Below the pieces are notes generated by a model. The model searched no databases, had not been told where the DNA came from, and saw nothing but the letters and a program-made list of their open reading frames with translations. This document shows positions 42,326-42,678 of a DNA stretch of 42,678 bases, piece after piece. The position numbers and the translations under genes are program-made. Where the stretch lies: assembly GCA_020726265.1 (NCBI GenBank), contig DYSZ01000011.1, positions 1 to 42,678 on the forward strand. Direction: 5' to 3'. This stretch comes from Draconibacterium orientale. GTDB taxonomy: Bacteria > Bacteroidota > Bacteroidia > Bacteroidales > Prolixibacteraceae. Each line of letters begins with the position of its first letter. Within the stretch, counting starts at the first letter, position 1.

Positions 42326-42678
42326 ATGAAATATGCAGGAATGAGAAATATTTTTGGGACAGCACTTTTAATAGCCATTTTATTGCTGGCTGCAACCCGA
42401 ATCGCAGCTCAGGAATACCAGACAAAGCATAACATTTTATATCGTACAGCAGAAGAAACAAAGGCAGATGCTTATATTAATGAGCGTTGCCGGCTTGATG
42501 TTTACTATCCTGAAAATGTAAATAGATTTACCACGGTTGTTTGGTTTCACGGCGGTGGATTAACGGGTGGTGAAAAGTTCATTCCCGAAACCTGGAAGAA
42601 CAAAGGAATTGCCGTTGTTGCAGTAAATTATCGGCTGCACCCAAAAGTAAATTGCCCGGTTTATATTGAAGATGCGGC
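42326..42678 (+). CDS. Alpha/beta hydrolase (esterase-like), start only
   Basis: The first 117 codons of an exported hydrolase that continues beyond the window. It begins MKYAGMRNIFGTALLIAILL with a signal peptide ending near RIAAQ. The hormone-sensitive-lipase-type segment RLDVYYPENVNRFTTVVWFH is followed by the oxyanion motif HGGGLTGG and VVAVNYRLHPKV. The catalytic Ser, Asp and His lie outside the window. An alternative start is the Met six codons later. Confidence 0.85.
   Translation, partial: MKYAGMRNIFGTALLIAILLLAATRIAAQEYQTKHNILYRTAEETKADAYINERCRLDVYYPENVNRFTTVVWFHGGGLTGGEKFIPETWKNKGIAVVAVNYRLHPKVNCPVYIEDA

Overview
The window looks like a chromosomal segment of a Bacteroidota bacterium, most likely of the Bacteroidales/Marinilabiliales type. 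The grounds are the protein families (NrfJ-like lipoprotein, START-like domain protein, MaeB with a phosphotransacetylase tail, fused ResB-CcsA, stand-alone HsdR_N protein next to holA), promoter cores of the form TAnnTTTG, lipoproteins with a bare Cys-Ser/Lys after the lipobox, and a moderately low G+C. No phage, plasmid, rRNA operon or CRISPR array is visible.

Region by region: 1-3.1 kb holds an LptF/LptG permease (cut by the window edge), a START-like protein, tRNA-Met(CAT) and an M23 lipoprotein. 3.6-6.2 kb carries what I read as a decayed electron-transport locus: the front of a polytopic membrane protein joined out of frame to the back of an outer-membrane beta-barrel protein, followed by an intact NrfJ-like lipoprotein. 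6.3-17.2 kb is mostly housekeeping: a DUF1080 lipoprotein, pfkA, a GT2/ECF sigma/rsmG operon, tgt-lptFG, an aminotransferase IV, rhomboid protease, holA, amn and the HsdR_N-like gene. 17.2-24 kb has gene remnants, an unknown membrane protein, an acetyltransferase, a large GT2 fusion, recR with a small antitoxin-like gene, and a type II NADH dehydrogenase. 24-30 kb has a small beta-barrel protein, maeB, several palindromic repeats, an IS110 remnant, a twice-frameshifted Rossmann gene and a nucleoside hydrolase.

The most interesting block is 29.9-34.4 kb. An ECF sigma factor with a PepSY-like protein downstream lies divergently from a four-gene cluster: a helical outer-membrane-type lipoprotein with Lys near its C-terminus, two L,D-transpeptidases (YkuD) and a bitopic protein. 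The first transpeptidase carries an N-terminal domain that aligns without gaps to the lipoprotein, and a strong hairpin terminator sits between the lipoprotein gene and the enzymes. I propose, as inference, a Bacteroidota counterpart of the Lpp/Ldt system that anchors the outer membrane to peptidoglycan or otherwise remodels it.

34.5-42.7 kb returns to ordinary genes: a sugar-phosphate isomerase family protein, a four-helix membrane protein, a PIN-domain remnant, an acyl-CoA ligase, a 1019-residue ResB-CcsA cytochrome c assembly protein, a receiver domain with a C-terminal membrane anchor, and the start of an alpha/beta hydrolase.
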